NCBI RefSeq assembly: GCF_013408415.1
Contig: NZ_JACCAA010000001.1
Location: 620,001 to 684,000, forward strand
Direction of reading: 5' to 3'
DNA length: 64,000 nucleotides
From: Nocardioides daedukensis
GTDB taxonomy: Bacteria > Actinomycetota > Actinomycetes > Propionibacteriales > Nocardioidaceae
The translations under genes were made by a program, and so were the position numbers. Numbering within the stretch: the first letter of the stretch is position 1; the number at the start of each line of letters is the position of its first letter. Below the pieces are notes generated by a model. It saw nothing but the letters and a program-made list of their open reading frames with translations. It did not search any database and was not told the DNA's origin. This document shows positions 23,954 to 32,053 of the stretch, piece after piece.

Positions 23954-24415
23954 TCAGGACTCGAGGCGTGGGACGGGGTGCACCATCGCGGTGGCGCCGC
24001 GGATCTCGAGCACCTCCACCGCCTCACCTGCCGCGATGGCCAGCGACTCGTCATAGGGCCGCGCGGTCCACTGCTCCCCGTCGAGCTTGATCAGTCCGGC
24101 CTGCGTCGAGGTGATCTCCTCAAGCACCACGGCACGCTGGCCGATCAGCTTGGCGTGCCCCAGCTGCAGCTCGGGACCCTGGTGCAGCCGCTTCACTACC
24201 GTGGGACGGATCACCGCGAGCGAGAGCACCGCCGCGCCGGCCGCGAGCAGCACCTGAAGGATGAGCGGCAACCCGAGCAGGGCGGCGATCATCCCCACCG
24301 CGGCACCGGCCGCGAGCATCAGCAGGACGAAGTCGAGGCTGAACATCTCCAGCACGCCGAGGCCGATCGAGAGAGCCAGCCAGGTCTCCCAGGCATGTTC
24401 GCGCAACCAGTCCAT
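23954..24415 (-). CDS. NfeD family membrane protein
   Basis: A 153-residue short NfeD. Three hydrophobic helices in the first 80 residues (ETWLALSIGLGVLEMFSL, LMLAAGAAVGMIAALLGLP, VLLAAGAAVLSLAVIRP) precede a soluble OB-fold domain (LIGQRAVVLEEITSTQAGLIKLDGE and so on). NfeD proteins work with SPFH proteins, here the next gene 72 bases downstream. The start ATG at 24415 lies 6 bases after a TAGGGT hexamer, a leaderless arrangement. Confidence 0.92.
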   Translation of the reverse strand: MDWLREHAWETWLALSIGLGVLEMFSLDFVLLMLAAGAAVGMIAALLGLPLILQVLLAAGAAVLSLAVIRPTVVKRLHQGPELQLGHAKLIGQRAVVLEEITSTQAGLIKLDGEQWTARPYDESLAIAAGEAVEVLEIRGATAMVHPVPRLES

Positions 24416-24421
24416 GACCGA

Positions 24422-24427
24422 ACCCTA
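24422..24427 (-). promoter_or_regulatory. Leaderless -10 element of nfeD
   Basis: Minus-strand TAGGGT ends 6 bases before the ATG at 24415. It overlaps the stop codon region of the upstream ABC ATPase gene (24425). Confidence 0.5.
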
Positions 24428-25237
24428 GCCCCGCCCGGTGCCTGCATGTTGGCGACTTCGACGGCGCGCGCTGTAGCGCTCGTCCTCGTGGCGCACGATC
24501 AGTGGCATCCCGAACGTGGCGCTCAGCAGCTCCTCGGTGATCACCCGCTCCTTCGGACCGGCCGCGACGATCTCACCCTGACGCAGCAACAGCGCGTGGG
24601 TGAAGCCGGGCGGGATCTCCTCGACGTGGTGGGAGACCAGGACCGTGGCAGGTGCGAACTCGTCGCTGGCCAGCACCGAGAGCGTGGACACCAGGTCCTC
24701 GCGGCCACCGAGGTCCAGCCCTGCCGCGGGCTCGTCGAGGAGCAGCAGCTCCGGGTCGGCCATCAACGCTCGGGCGATCTGCACGCGCTTGCGCTCCCCC
24801 TCGCTCAAGGTGCCGAAGGTCCGGTCCAGGAGTCGTTGCGCACCGAGCTCCACCAGGAGCTGTTCGGCCCGCTCGTGGTCGAGTCCGTCGTAGTGCTCGC
24901 GCCAACGCCCCACCACGCCGTACGAGGCGGAGACGACGACGTCGCGCACCAGCTCGCCACGTGGGATCCGCTCAGCGAGCACGGCACTGGTCAGGCCGAT
25001 CCGAGGACGCAGGTCGAAGACATCGACGGTGCCGAGCACCTCACCGAGGATGCCGGCAACACCGGCGGTCGGGTGCATCTGCGCGGACGCGACCTGCATC
25101 AAGGTGGTCTTGCCAGCGCCGTTGGGTCCGAGGATCACCCACCGCTCGTCCTCCTCGACGGTCCAGTTGATGTCGTTGAGGAGTGTCGCCTGCCCGCGAC
25201 GGACCGTCACCCCTGCGAACTCAAGTACGGCGGTCAT
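24425..25237 (-). CDS. ABC ATPase without an adjacent permease
   Basis: A 270-residue ATP-binding cassette protein. Walker A is GPNGAGKTT, the signature is LSEGERKRVQIARAL and Walker B is LLLLDEPAAGLD. The signature Gly-Gly is Ser-Glu-Gly. No membrane subunit lies nearby. It resembles stand-alone, ModF-like ATPases whose partners are unknown. A TAGGGT hexamer 6 bases before the ATG at 25237 gives it its own promoter. The nfeD start follows 9 bases after its stop. Confidence 0.9.
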   Translation of the reverse strand: MTAVLEFAGVTVRRGQATLLNDINWTVEEDERWVILGPNGAGKTTLMQVASAQMHPTAGVAGILGEVLGTVDVFDLRPRIGLTSAVLAERIPRGELVRDVVVSASYGVVGRWREHYDGLDHERAEQLLVELGAQRLLDRTFGTLSEGERKRVQIARALMADPELLLLDEPAAGLDLGGREDLVSTLSVLASDEFAPATVLVSHHVEEIPPGFTHALLLRQGEIVAAGPKERVITEELLSATFGMPLIVRHEDERYSARRRSRQHAGTGRG

Positions 25238-25243
25238 GCCCGC

Positions 25244-25249
25244 ACCCTA
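25244..25249 (-). promoter_or_regulatory. Leaderless -10 element of the lone ABC ATPase gene
   Basis: Minus-strand TAGGGT ends 6 bases before the ATG at 25237. It is divergent from the promoter at 25262 with only 12 bases between the two hexamers. Confidence 0.5.
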
Positions 25250-25261
25250 TCGACCCCGGCG

Positions 25262-25267
25262 TAGGCT
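25262..25267 (+). promoter_or_regulatory. Leaderless -10 element of the 25276 gene
   Basis: TAGGCT ends 8 bases before the ATG at 25276. Confidence 0.45.
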
Positions 25268-25275
25268 CCGGCGCC

Positions 25276-26010
25276 ATGGCTCCACCTCTCCCCGTCGACT
25301 CCGCCCGGATGGCCTGGTGGCTCACAGCCTGGTTGCGCGGCGCCGTCGGTCCCGACGACGTGCTGGACGCGGTCCGCGCCGACGACGCGGCCCATGACGT
25401 GGCCGGGCTCGACCCCTCCGGGAGCGTGCCCCTGGTCCTCGCCCTCGGTCGGCTGCGCGCCCTCGGCGCCTCCTCGGCCGGCCTGGCGTTCCCCGTGCCC
25501 GGCGACCTGGTCGGCCTGGGTGGGCCGCGCGACTTCAACCACTCCGCCGTCGAGGCCGGGGAGGCCGTCGTCCTGGACGGGACCGGCCACGGACTCGTCC
25601 CGTTCCGTGCCGGCGCCGGCGTGGTCTGGCAGCTGCTGCCGGCCGCACGCCGACAGCTGGACGACCTCGGCGTGGCCGATCGGGGACTGCGCAAGGCACT
25701 CCTCGAGACCGTCGAGGTCCTGGTCGACCTCGACGTGGCCAAGTGGCGACCCGCGGTGGCCGACGAGCTGATGGACCTGCGCCACACCACCACCTACGAC
25801 GCCCCGCCCGGGACACCGCCAGCCGCCAGTGGCCTCGCCGGCCGAGCACTGCAGGCCCTGGGCATCGTGGACCTGGCGGTGGCCGACGACGGCAATGCGG
25901 TGAGCGCGTGGGAGGCAGCCCAACGACTCGACGCGCTCAGGCCGCTGGAGTACGCCGCCCGCAGGGCCCTGGTGGCCGCCTGTTCCCCGGAGGTCTGGCC
26001 GCCCGCGTGA
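25276..26010 (+). CDS. Protein of unknown function, serB-linked
   Basis: A 244-residue soluble protein that I do not recognise. It is rich in Ala, Leu, Asp and Val. Visible features are LVLALGRLRALGASSAGLAF, a Gly-rich VPGDLVGLGGPRDFN loop and a long helical C-terminus. No metal-binding, nucleotide or catalytic motif is clear and there is no signal peptide. Codon use is like its neighbours. It is followed by serB after 49 bases, which has its own promoter-like hexamer. Probably a lineage-specific conserved protein. Confidence 0.78.
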   Translation: MAPPLPVDSARMAWWLTAWLRGAVGPDDVLDAVRADDAAHDVAGLDPSGSVPLVLALGRLRALGASSAGLAFPVPGDLVGLGGPRDFNHSAVEAGEAVVLDGTGHGLVPFRAGAGVVWQLLPAARRQLDDLGVADRGLRKALLETVEVLVDLDVAKWRPAVADELMDLRHTTTYDAPPGTPPAASGLAGRALQALGIVDLAVADDGNAVSAWEAAQRLDALRPLEYAARRALVAACSPEVWPPA

Positions 26011-26043
26011 CGGTCAGGCGCATCGGATCGGGTCGAGGAGCGC

Positions 26044-26049
26044 TAGCCT
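26044..26049 (+). promoter_or_regulatory. Possible -10 element of serB
   Basis: TAGCCT ends 10 bases before the ATG at 26060. That is longer than the 6-8 seen for other genes, so the leader would be a few bases at most. Confidence 0.4.
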
Positions 26050-26059
26050 CGACCCTGCG

Positions 26060-27295
26060 ATGAACGAGACTGCTGTGAACGCTGCTGGCGACCCACCCAA
26101 GACCCTGCTGATCACCCTGACCGGCAAGGACCGTCCCGGGGTCACGTCAGGGATCCTGCGCACCCTTGCGGGCGCGGGCGTCGAGGTCATCGACCTCGAG
26201 CAGATCGTCCTTCGACGCCGGTTGATCCTCGGCGTCCTGGTCACGGCGCCCCGCGACTGGCGCAAGCTGCGCGAGAAGATCCACAAGACCGCCGAGGACC
26301 TCGGGATGAGCGTCGAAGTCGACCGGGGCAGTGGTGACAACAAGCGTCGTCGCCAGGGCCGCAGCCATGTGACCGTCATCGGCGCCCCGCTCAAGGCGTC
26401 GGTGCTGGCAGCCATCACCGGCCGGATCGCCGACTCCGGCGGCAACATCGACCGGATCGACCGGATGGCGCGCTATCCCGTCACCGCGATCGAGCTCCAC
26501 GTCTCGGGCGTGGAGACCGACACGCTGCGGACCGGCCTCGCCATCGAGGCCTCCCGCCAAGGCATCGATGTCGCCGTACAGCCCGAGTCGCTGCTCCGCC
26601 GCGGCATGCGACTGATCGTGATGGACGTGGACTCGACCCTGGTCCAGGGCGAGGTCATCGAGATGCTCGCCGCCCACGCCGGCTGCGAGCCGGAGGTCGC
26701 CCGGATCACCGAGGAGGCCATGCGCGGTGAGCTCGACTTCGAGGCGTCCCTGCGACGTCGGGTGGCGCTCCTCGAGGGCATCGAGGCCGAGGCGTTCGAC
26801 AAGGTCTACGACTCGATCGTCTTCGCACCGGGCGCCCGGACGATGATCCGCACCCTGAAGCGCTTGGGCTATCGCTTCGCGATGGTCTCGGGTGGGTTCA
26901 CCCAGATCACCGACCGCATCGCCGAGGACCTCGGCTTCGACTTCGCCCGCGCCAACGAGCTCGAGGTCGTCGACGGCAAGCTGACCGGACGGATCGTGGG
27001 TGAGGTCGTGGACCGCGCCGGCAAGGCGGACGCCCTGCGTTGGTTCGCCGAACAGGTCGGCGTCACCGAGAAGTCGGTGATCGCGATCGGGGACGGCGCG
27101 AACGATCTCGACATGCTCAATGCCGCCGGGCTCGGGATCGCCTACAACGCCAAGCCGGTCGTCCAGGAGGCTGCCGACACAGCCGTGAACGTGCCCTACC
27201 TGGACACGATCATGTATCTCCTCGGCATCTCGCGCGAGGAGATCGAGGCAGCCGACGAGGCCGAAGGCATCGTCACTCCCGCACCGCCGGTCTGA
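26060..27295 (+). CDS. serB: Phosphoserine phosphatase with N-terminal ACT-type domains
   Basis: A 411-residue enzyme for the last step of serine synthesis (phosphoserine to serine). Two ACT-like regulatory domains cover about residues 15-185 (LITLTGKDRPGVTSGILRTL and HVTVIGAPLKASVLAAITG). The HAD domain has the catalytic motif DVDSTLVQGE (Asp189 nucleophile, Asp191), MVSGGFTQ and GDGANDLDML. The ACT domains suggest feedback by serine or another amino acid. Its last 23 bases overlap the convergent SixA-type phosphatase gene. Confidence 0.97.
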   Translation: MNETAVNAAGDPPKTLLITLTGKDRPGVTSGILRTLAGAGVEVIDLEQIVLRRRLILGVLVTAPRDWRKLREKIHKTAEDLGMSVEVDRGSGDNKRRRQGRSHVTVIGAPLKASVLAAITGRIADSGGNIDRIDRMARYPVTAIELHVSGVETDTLRTGLAIEASRQGIDVAVQPESLLRRGMRLIVMDVDSTLVQGEVIEMLAAHAGCEPEVARITEEAMRGELDFEASLRRRVALLEGIEAEAFDKVYDSIVFAPGARTMIRTLKRLGYRFAMVSGGFTQITDRIAEDLGFDFARANELEVVDGKLTGRIVGEVVDRAGKADALRWFAEQVGVTEKSVIAIGDGANDLDMLNAAGLGIAYNAKPVVQEAADTAVNVPYLDTIMYLLGISREEIEAADEAEGIVTPAPPV

Positions 27296-27791
27296 ACTCG
27301 GTCAGAGTGGCACCGGTCGGCGCCAGGTCCGCCCACGCCCCGTCGAAGTCGAAGAGTGCCACCGACGCCGGAGGGAAGCCGATCATCATCGACGCCCCGG
27401 CTGCCGGGTCGCCGTCGCCGCTGTCGAGCAGTTGGGCCAGGAACGAGATGGTCGGGTTGTGGCCCACGACGATCAAGGTCGTCACCTCGTCGTCGACCGC
27501 ACGGATCAGGTCCAGCGCGGTGTCCGGCTCCGCCGTGTAGAGCGCCTGCGTCACATCTGCAGGGCAGTCATATCCGGCGGCGCCGGAGACCTCCTCCCAG
27601 GTGGCCGAGGTGCGGGCAGCGTCGGAGACCAGTGCCCGACCGGGCCTGAAGCCGGAGGACACCAGCCATTCGCCCACCTCCCGAGCGCTCTCGCGACCGG
27701 AGGACGTGAGGTCTCGCGCGTGGTCCTCGGGGGCGGAAGGCACTGCCTTGGCGTGGCGCATCAGGGCAAGCCTGCGAGACGTGGTGTTCAC
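27273..27791 (-). CDS. SixA-type phosphohistidine phosphatase (histidine phosphatase superfamily)
   Basis: A 172-residue member of the histidine phosphatase (phosphoglycerate mutase-like) superfamily. The catalytic motif LMRHAKAVPS (His of RHA) is near the N-terminus, followed by SDAARTSATWEEV, and the second catalytic His is in LIVVGHNPTISFL. The short size fits SixA rather than sugar mutases. The GTG at 27791 is the natural start (VNTTSRRLALMRHAK). The 3' end overlaps serB by 23 bases and the 5' end is divergent from cphB. The substrate is unknown. Confidence 0.9.
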   Translation of the reverse strand: MNTTSRRLALMRHAKAVPSAPEDHARDLTSSGRESAREVGEWLVSSGFRPGRALVSDAARTSATWEEVSGAAGYDCPADVTQALYTAEPDTALDLIRAVDDEVTTLIVVGHNPTISFLAQLLDSGDGDPAAGASMMIGFPPASVALFDFDGAWADLAPTGATLTEFRPAVRE

Positions 27792-27811
27792 GTCGCAATG
27801 GTCCCACCGGC

Positions 27812-27817
27812 TAGCCT
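27812..27817 (+). promoter_or_regulatory. Leaderless -10 element of the cphB-cphA-cupin operon
   Basis: TAGCCT ends 7 bases before the ATG of cphB at 27825. The divergent sixA-type start (27791) is only 20 bases upstream of this hexamer, so both promoters share one short region. Confidence 0.5.
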
Positions 27818-27824
27818 GCCTGTC

Positions 27825-28862
27825 ATGTCTACGGAGAGTGAGCACGCGATCCCACCCCCCGCCCCAGGACCATTGATGATCATCGGAGGCGCCGAGGACA
27901 AGTTGCGTCAGCGCACCGTCCTCAGCGACTTCGTCAAGGCAGCAGGTGGTCCCCACGCGCGCATCGCGGTGATCGCGACCGCCTCCTCACTCGGACCCGA
28001 GATCGTGGAGGTCTATGACTCGGTCTTCCGCAAGCTCGGCGCCGCGCAGGTGTCCTCCGTGCGACCCGAGACCCGCGAGCACTCCCACGACCCGGCGTTC
28101 GTCGAGGCGCTGTCACAGGCAACCGGGATCTTCATGACCGGTGGCAACCAGCTCAAGCTCTCCGGAGCCATCAGCGGTACGCCGTTCGCCGAGGCGATCC
28201 ATGCCGCCCACCGTCGCGGTGCGGTCATCGCCGGCACCTCGGCCGGGGCGAGCATCCAGTCCTCGCACATGGTCGCCTTCGGACCCGGTGGCGCGACTGC
28301 CAAGCAGCGGATGACGCAGGTGGCGGCCGGACTCGGGCTGTTGCCGGAGTCGGTCATCGACCAGCACTTCGAGCAGCGCAACCGCTATGGGCGCCTGCTC
28401 ACGATCGTCTCCCAGTCGCCGCAGCTGCTCGGCATGGGAGTCGACGAGGACACCGCCGCGGTCGTCACCTTCGAGGACGACCGGCGCGTGTTGCGGGTGA
28501 TCGGCCGTGGTGCGGTCACCATCCTTGACCCGTCGCACATTGTCTCGAACGCCCACGAGGCATCCCGCTCGCACCCGATCCTGGCCTCCGGGGTCATCCT
28601 GCACGCGTTGCCTGCGGGCGCCGCCTTCGACCTGACCGCGCGCACCCTGATCGCCCGAGACGCCGCCGACGACGCGTCGGAGGCCGAGCAGATCGCCGAG
28701 GCCGGGCGTGACCTGCGCCGACTGGCGCGTGACATTGCCGCCGGCGACGTCTCACCGTCCGTGCTGAGGCGGCGCAAGACCCGTTCGAGGCGGAGGGACT
28801 GGCCGGTTGCCACCCGCCCGGAGACCACTTCTGGCCACCACAGCACGGAGGAGACCTCATGA
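27825..28862 (+). CDS. cphB: Cyanophycinase
   Basis: A 345-residue peptidase of family S51 that hydrolyses cyanophycin to beta-Asp-Arg dipeptides. The nucleophile Ser139 is in IAGTSAGASI. Also present are LMIIGGAEDK at the N-terminus and FMTGGNQLKLSG. There is no signal peptide, so it is an intracellular enzyme. The C-terminal 40 residues are Arg-rich (LRRRKTRSRRRDW) and extend beyond the usual fold. The stop overlaps the cphA start by 4 bases (ATGA), so breakdown and synthesis enzymes are made from one transcript. Confidence 0.95.
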   Translation: MSTESEHAIPPPAPGPLMIIGGAEDKLRQRTVLSDFVKAAGGPHARIAVIATASSLGPEIVEVYDSVFRKLGAAQVSSVRPETREHSHDPAFVEALSQATGIFMTGGNQLKLSGAISGTPFAEAIHAAHRRGAVIAGTSAGASIQSSHMVAFGPGGATAKQRMTQVAAGLGLLPESVIDQHFEQRNRYGRLLTIVSQSPQLLGMGVDEDTAAVVTFEDDRRVLRVIGRGAVTILDPSHIVSNAHEASRSHPILASGVILHALPAGAAFDLTARTLIARDAADDASEAEQIAEAGRDLRRLARDIAAGDVSPSVLRRRKTRSRRRDWPVATRPETTSGHHSTEETS

Positions 28863-31642
28863 CCGACATCCCCCTCACCGGCGGACGCCCGACTGCAGAC
28901 CTGAGGATCGTCGAGACGCGGGTCTATCGCGGTGCCAACATCTGGTCCTACGACCGCTCCGTACACCTCGTCGTCGACCTCGGTCGGCTCGAGGAGTTCC
29001 CGACCAACACCATCCCCGGGTTCACCGACAACGTCCTGCAGATGCTCCCCGGACTGCGTGAGCACACCTGCTCGCGCGGGCGCCGCGGTGGCTTCGTGGA
29101 GCGCCTCAACGAGGGCACCTGGCTGGGCCACGTGGCCGAGCACTGCGCCCTCGCGCTGCAGCAGGTCGTCGGCCACGACATCCGCCGCGGCAAGACCCGC
29201 CAGGTCAAGGGCAAGCCCGGCCACTACAACGTGATCTTCGGCTATGTCGACGAACAGGTGGGCCTGGCCGCGGGCCAGCTCGCCGTACGCCTGGTCAACC
29301 ACCTGGTCGAGGCCGACCCGGACTTCGACTGGGAGGCCGAGCTCGAAGCGTTCATCAAGCGTGCCCAGCGCACCGCCTTCGGGCCCTCCACCCAGGCCAT
29401 CATCGACGAGGCCGTGTCCCGCGACATCCCGTGGATCCGCCTCAACAAGCACTCCCTGGTCCAGCTCGGCCAGGGTGTCCACGCCCAGCGGATCCGCGCC
29501 ACGATGACTTCTGAGACCAGCTCGATCGCGGTCGACATCGCCAGCGACAAGGACCTCACCACCCGGCTGCTCAGTGCGGCCGGCCTCCCGGTCCCCAAGC
29601 AGGACTCGGTGCGTACGGCGGACCAGGCCGTCGCGGTGGCGAACCGGATCGGGTTCCCCGTCGTGGTGAAGCCGCTGGACGGCAACCACGGGCGCGGCGT
29701 CTGCCTCGACCTGCTCACCGACGACGACGTGCGTGAGGCCTTCGAGATCGCGCGCGAGCAGTCGCGCCGCGGGTCGGTCATCGTCGAGTCGTTCGTGACC
29801 GGCAAGGACTACCGGTGCCTGATCATCGACGGCCGCATGGTGGCGGTCGCGGAGCGGGTCCCCGCCTCGGTGACCGGCGACGGGACGAGCACGATCGAAG
29901 AGCTGGTGGACCTCGCCAACGCGGATCCGCGTCGTGGCGTCGGGCACGAGAAGGTGCTCACCCGGATCACGGTCGATGACGCCGCGATCGAGAGGGTTCG
30001 CGACCAGGGTTTCGAGATGACCAGCACACCCGACGCCGGGGTGACGGTGAAGCTGGCCCTGACCGGCAACATGTCGACCGGAGGCATCTCGATCGACCGC
30101 ACCTTCGAGGCGCATCCCGAGAACGTCGAGATCGCTGAGGAGGCGGCTCGGATGATCGGGCTCGACATCGCCGGCATCGACTTCATCTGTCCCGACATCA
30201 CCCAACCGGTGCGCGAGACCGGCGGGGCCATCTGCGAGGTGAACGCGGCTCCCGGCTTCCGGATGCACACGCACCCCACCATCGGCGAGCCCCAGTTCAT
30301 CGCGAAGCCGGTCGTGGACATGCTCTTCCCGCCCGGGGCGACCTCCAGGATCCCGATCGTCGCGGTGACCGGCACCAACGGCAAGACCACGACCAGCCGG
30401 ATGATCTCCCACATCTTCAAGGGGATGGGCCGCAAGGTCGGGATGACCTCGACCGACGGCGTCGTGATCGACGAACGGCTCACCATCCGCGCAGACGCCT
30501 CCGGCCCACGCTCGGCACGCATGGTGCTGCAGAACCCCCGCGTCGACTTCGCTGTCTTCGAGGTGGCCCGTGGCGGGATCCTGCGTGAGGGCCTGGGCTA
30601 TGAGCGCAACGACGTCGCCGTGGTCCTCAACGTCGCGCCCGACCACCTCGGTCTTCGCGGCATCGACACCATCGAGCAGCTGGCCGACGTGAAGGCCGTC
30701 CTGGTCGAGGCGGTGCCCCGCGACGGGCACGCCGTGCTCAACGCCGATGACCCGCTGGTCCGCGCGATGCGCCGACGTTGCTCGGGGCAGGTCGTGTGGT
30801 TCTCGATGGACGAGCCGGGCTCCGAGGCGCGCGAGATGATCGACGCACACTGTCGCCGCGGCGGCAAGGCGCTGATCCTCGCCCCGTCGGAGCGCGGGGA
30901 GATGATCGTGGTCAAGCACGGTCGGCGTGAGATGCAGCTGGCCTGGACCCACCTGCTTCCGGCCACGTTCGGCGGCAAGGCCCGGATGAACGTGCAGAAC
31001 GTGATGGGCGCCGCCGCGGCCGCGTTCGCTGCGGGTGCTCCTCTGCACGACATCCGGCAGGGTCTGCGGACGTTCTCGACGAACTACTACCTCTCCCCCG
31101 GACGCCTCAACGAGGTCGAGGTGAACGGCGTCAACGTCCTCGTCGACTACTGCCACAACGCCCCGGGCATGCGTGCCCTGGGTGACTTCGTGGACCGGAT
31201 CGGTGAGTCCCTGGCCCATGACCTCGCCCGGCCGTCCCGGATCGGCGTCATCGCCACCGCCGGTGACCGCCGCGACGAGGACATGCGCGACCTGGGCCGG
31301 GTGGCCGCGCAGCACTTCGACGTCGTCATCGTGCGCGAGGACCAGCAGCTGCGTGGACGCCAGCGCGGTGAGATCGCCGAGCTCGTCGCCGAAGGCGTGC
31401 GCGAGGCCCGGGAGGGCGGTGCCCGCTGCAAGCAGGTGGAGATCATCCTGGACGAGATCGACGCCGTCCGGCACGCGATGTCCCGGGCCAACCGGGGCGA
31501 CCTGGTCGTGGTCTGCGTCGACCAGCACTCCCGGGTGATGGCCGAGCTCGAGGACTGGTCCAACCAGGCCCAGGCCGGTTCTGCCTCCAACGACGACCTG
31601 CCGTTGGCCGACCCGGACTTCGTTCCCCCCGCCGAGGGCTGA
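28859..31642 (+). CDS. cphA: Cyanophycin synthetase
   Basis: A 927-residue enzyme that polymerises Asp and Arg into cyanophycin using ATP. Three regions are visible. The N-domain (about 1-165) has TRVYRGANIWSYDRSVHLVV and a GHVAEH motif at 90-95, where CphA1 has been reported to hold a cryptic primer-making protease site. The ATP-grasp domain (about 220-480; GFPVVVKPLDGNHGRGVCLD) adds Asp to the backbone. The Mur-ligase domain has VTGTNGKTTTSRM with P-loop Lys509, FEVARGGILREGLGY and NVAPDHLGLRGI, and adds Arg to side chains. Length and order are canonical for CphA1. It lies in one operon with cphB and a cupin gene. Confidence 0.97.
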   Translation: MTDIPLTGGRPTADLRIVETRVYRGANIWSYDRSVHLVVDLGRLEEFPTNTIPGFTDNVLQMLPGLREHTCSRGRRGGFVERLNEGTWLGHVAEHCALALQQVVGHDIRRGKTRQVKGKPGHYNVIFGYVDEQVGLAAGQLAVRLVNHLVEADPDFDWEAELEAFIKRAQRTAFGPSTQAIIDEAVSRDIPWIRLNKHSLVQLGQGVHAQRIRATMTSETSSIAVDIASDKDLTTRLLSAAGLPVPKQDSVRTADQAVAVANRIGFPVVVKPLDGNHGRGVCLDLLTDDDVREAFEIAREQSRRGSVIVESFVTGKDYRCLIIDGRMVAVAERVPASVTGDGTSTIEELVDLANADPRRGVGHEKVLTRITVDDAAIERVRDQGFEMTSTPDAGVTVKLALTGNMSTGGISIDRTFEAHPENVEIAEEAARMIGLDIAGIDFICPDITQPVRETGGAICEVNAAPGFRMHTHPTIGEPQFIAKPVVDMLFPPGATSRIPIVAVTGTNGKTTTSRMISHIFKGMGRKVGMTSTDGVVIDERLTIRADASGPRSARMVLQNPRVDFAVFEVARGGILREGLGYERNDVAVVLNVAPDHLGLRGIDTIEQLADVKAVLVEAVPRDGHAVLNADDPLVRAMRRRCSGQVVWFSMDEPGSEAREMIDAHCRRGGKALILAPSERGEMIVVKHGRREMQLAWTHLLPATFGGKARMNVQNVMGAAAAAFAAGAPLHDIRQGLRTFSTNYYLSPGRLNEVEVNGVNVLVDYCHNAPGMRALGDFVDRIGESLAHDLARPSRIGVIATAGDRRDEDMRDLGRVAAQHFDVVIVREDQQLRGRQRGEIAELVAEGVREAREGGARCKQVEIILDEIDAVRHAMSRANRGDLVVVCVDQHSRVMAELEDWSNQAQAGSASNDDLPLADPDFVPPAEG

Positions 31643-31643
31643 G

Positions 31644-32003
31644 GTGCGGGTCTTCCATCTCGGCGCGATCCCCCACCGGATGATCGATGCCCACGACAGC
31701 ATCGGTTTCTCGGTGGGGGCGCTCGGCATCTCGGCCGACGCCCACCTGGTCGTCGTACGGCTCAAGCCCGGCGGCACGATCGGGGGCCACCCGGCCCCCG
31801 GTCGTCAGCTGCTCCTCGTGATCGACGGGGACGCCACGGTCACCGGCGGCCAGGGTGACCAACGCACCGTGGGACCCGGTGAGGCCGCGGTCTGGGAGGC
31901 CGGGGAGCAGCACACCACCAGCTCCGTGAACGGGCTGCTGGGCTTCCTGGTCGAGGGTGACCTCGACCTCGACACCCGACCGGGTGCCGTCGACGCTCCC
32001 TGA
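31644..32003 (+). CDS. Small cupin-domain protein in the cyanophycin operon
   Basis: A 119-residue single cupin. The core strands are HLVVVRLKPGGTIGGHPAPG and RQLLLVIDGDATVTGGQGDQ, then VGPGEAAVWEAGEQHTTSS. The metal-type His/Glu set is partial: one His in GGHP, no second HxH, and a His in EQHT. It may therefore be a binding or sensing protein rather than an oxygenase. It starts with a GTG one base after the cphA stop, so it is almost certainly co-transcribed. A role tied to cyanophycin is inferred only from position. Confidence 0.82.
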   Translation: MRVFHLGAIPHRMIDAHDSIGFSVGALGISADAHLVVVRLKPGGTIGGHPAPGRQLLLVIDGDATVTGGQGDQRTVGPGEAAVWEAGEQHTTSSVNGLLGFLVEGDLDLDTRPGAVDAP

Positions 32004-32021
32004 TCCTTCGCGGTCTGGTCG

Positions 32022-32040
32022 CTCGGGCACTGTGCCCGGG
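32022..32040. terminator. Weak hairpin between the cupin gene and the Mur-like ligase gene
   Basis: CGGGCA and TGCCCG pair around a 3-base loop at 32024-32038. The stem is short but GC-only, and the site lies between two convergent genes. Confidence 0.35.
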
Positions 32041-32053
32041 GATCGGCTCGGGC

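Noticed and set aside
28385..31777. Open frame of more than 1100 codons on the strand opposite cphA
   Set aside because: It is antisense to a fully conserved cyanophycin synthetase; long opposite frames are common in GC-rich DNA and the translation is low-complexity (His, Asp, Gly, Arg).
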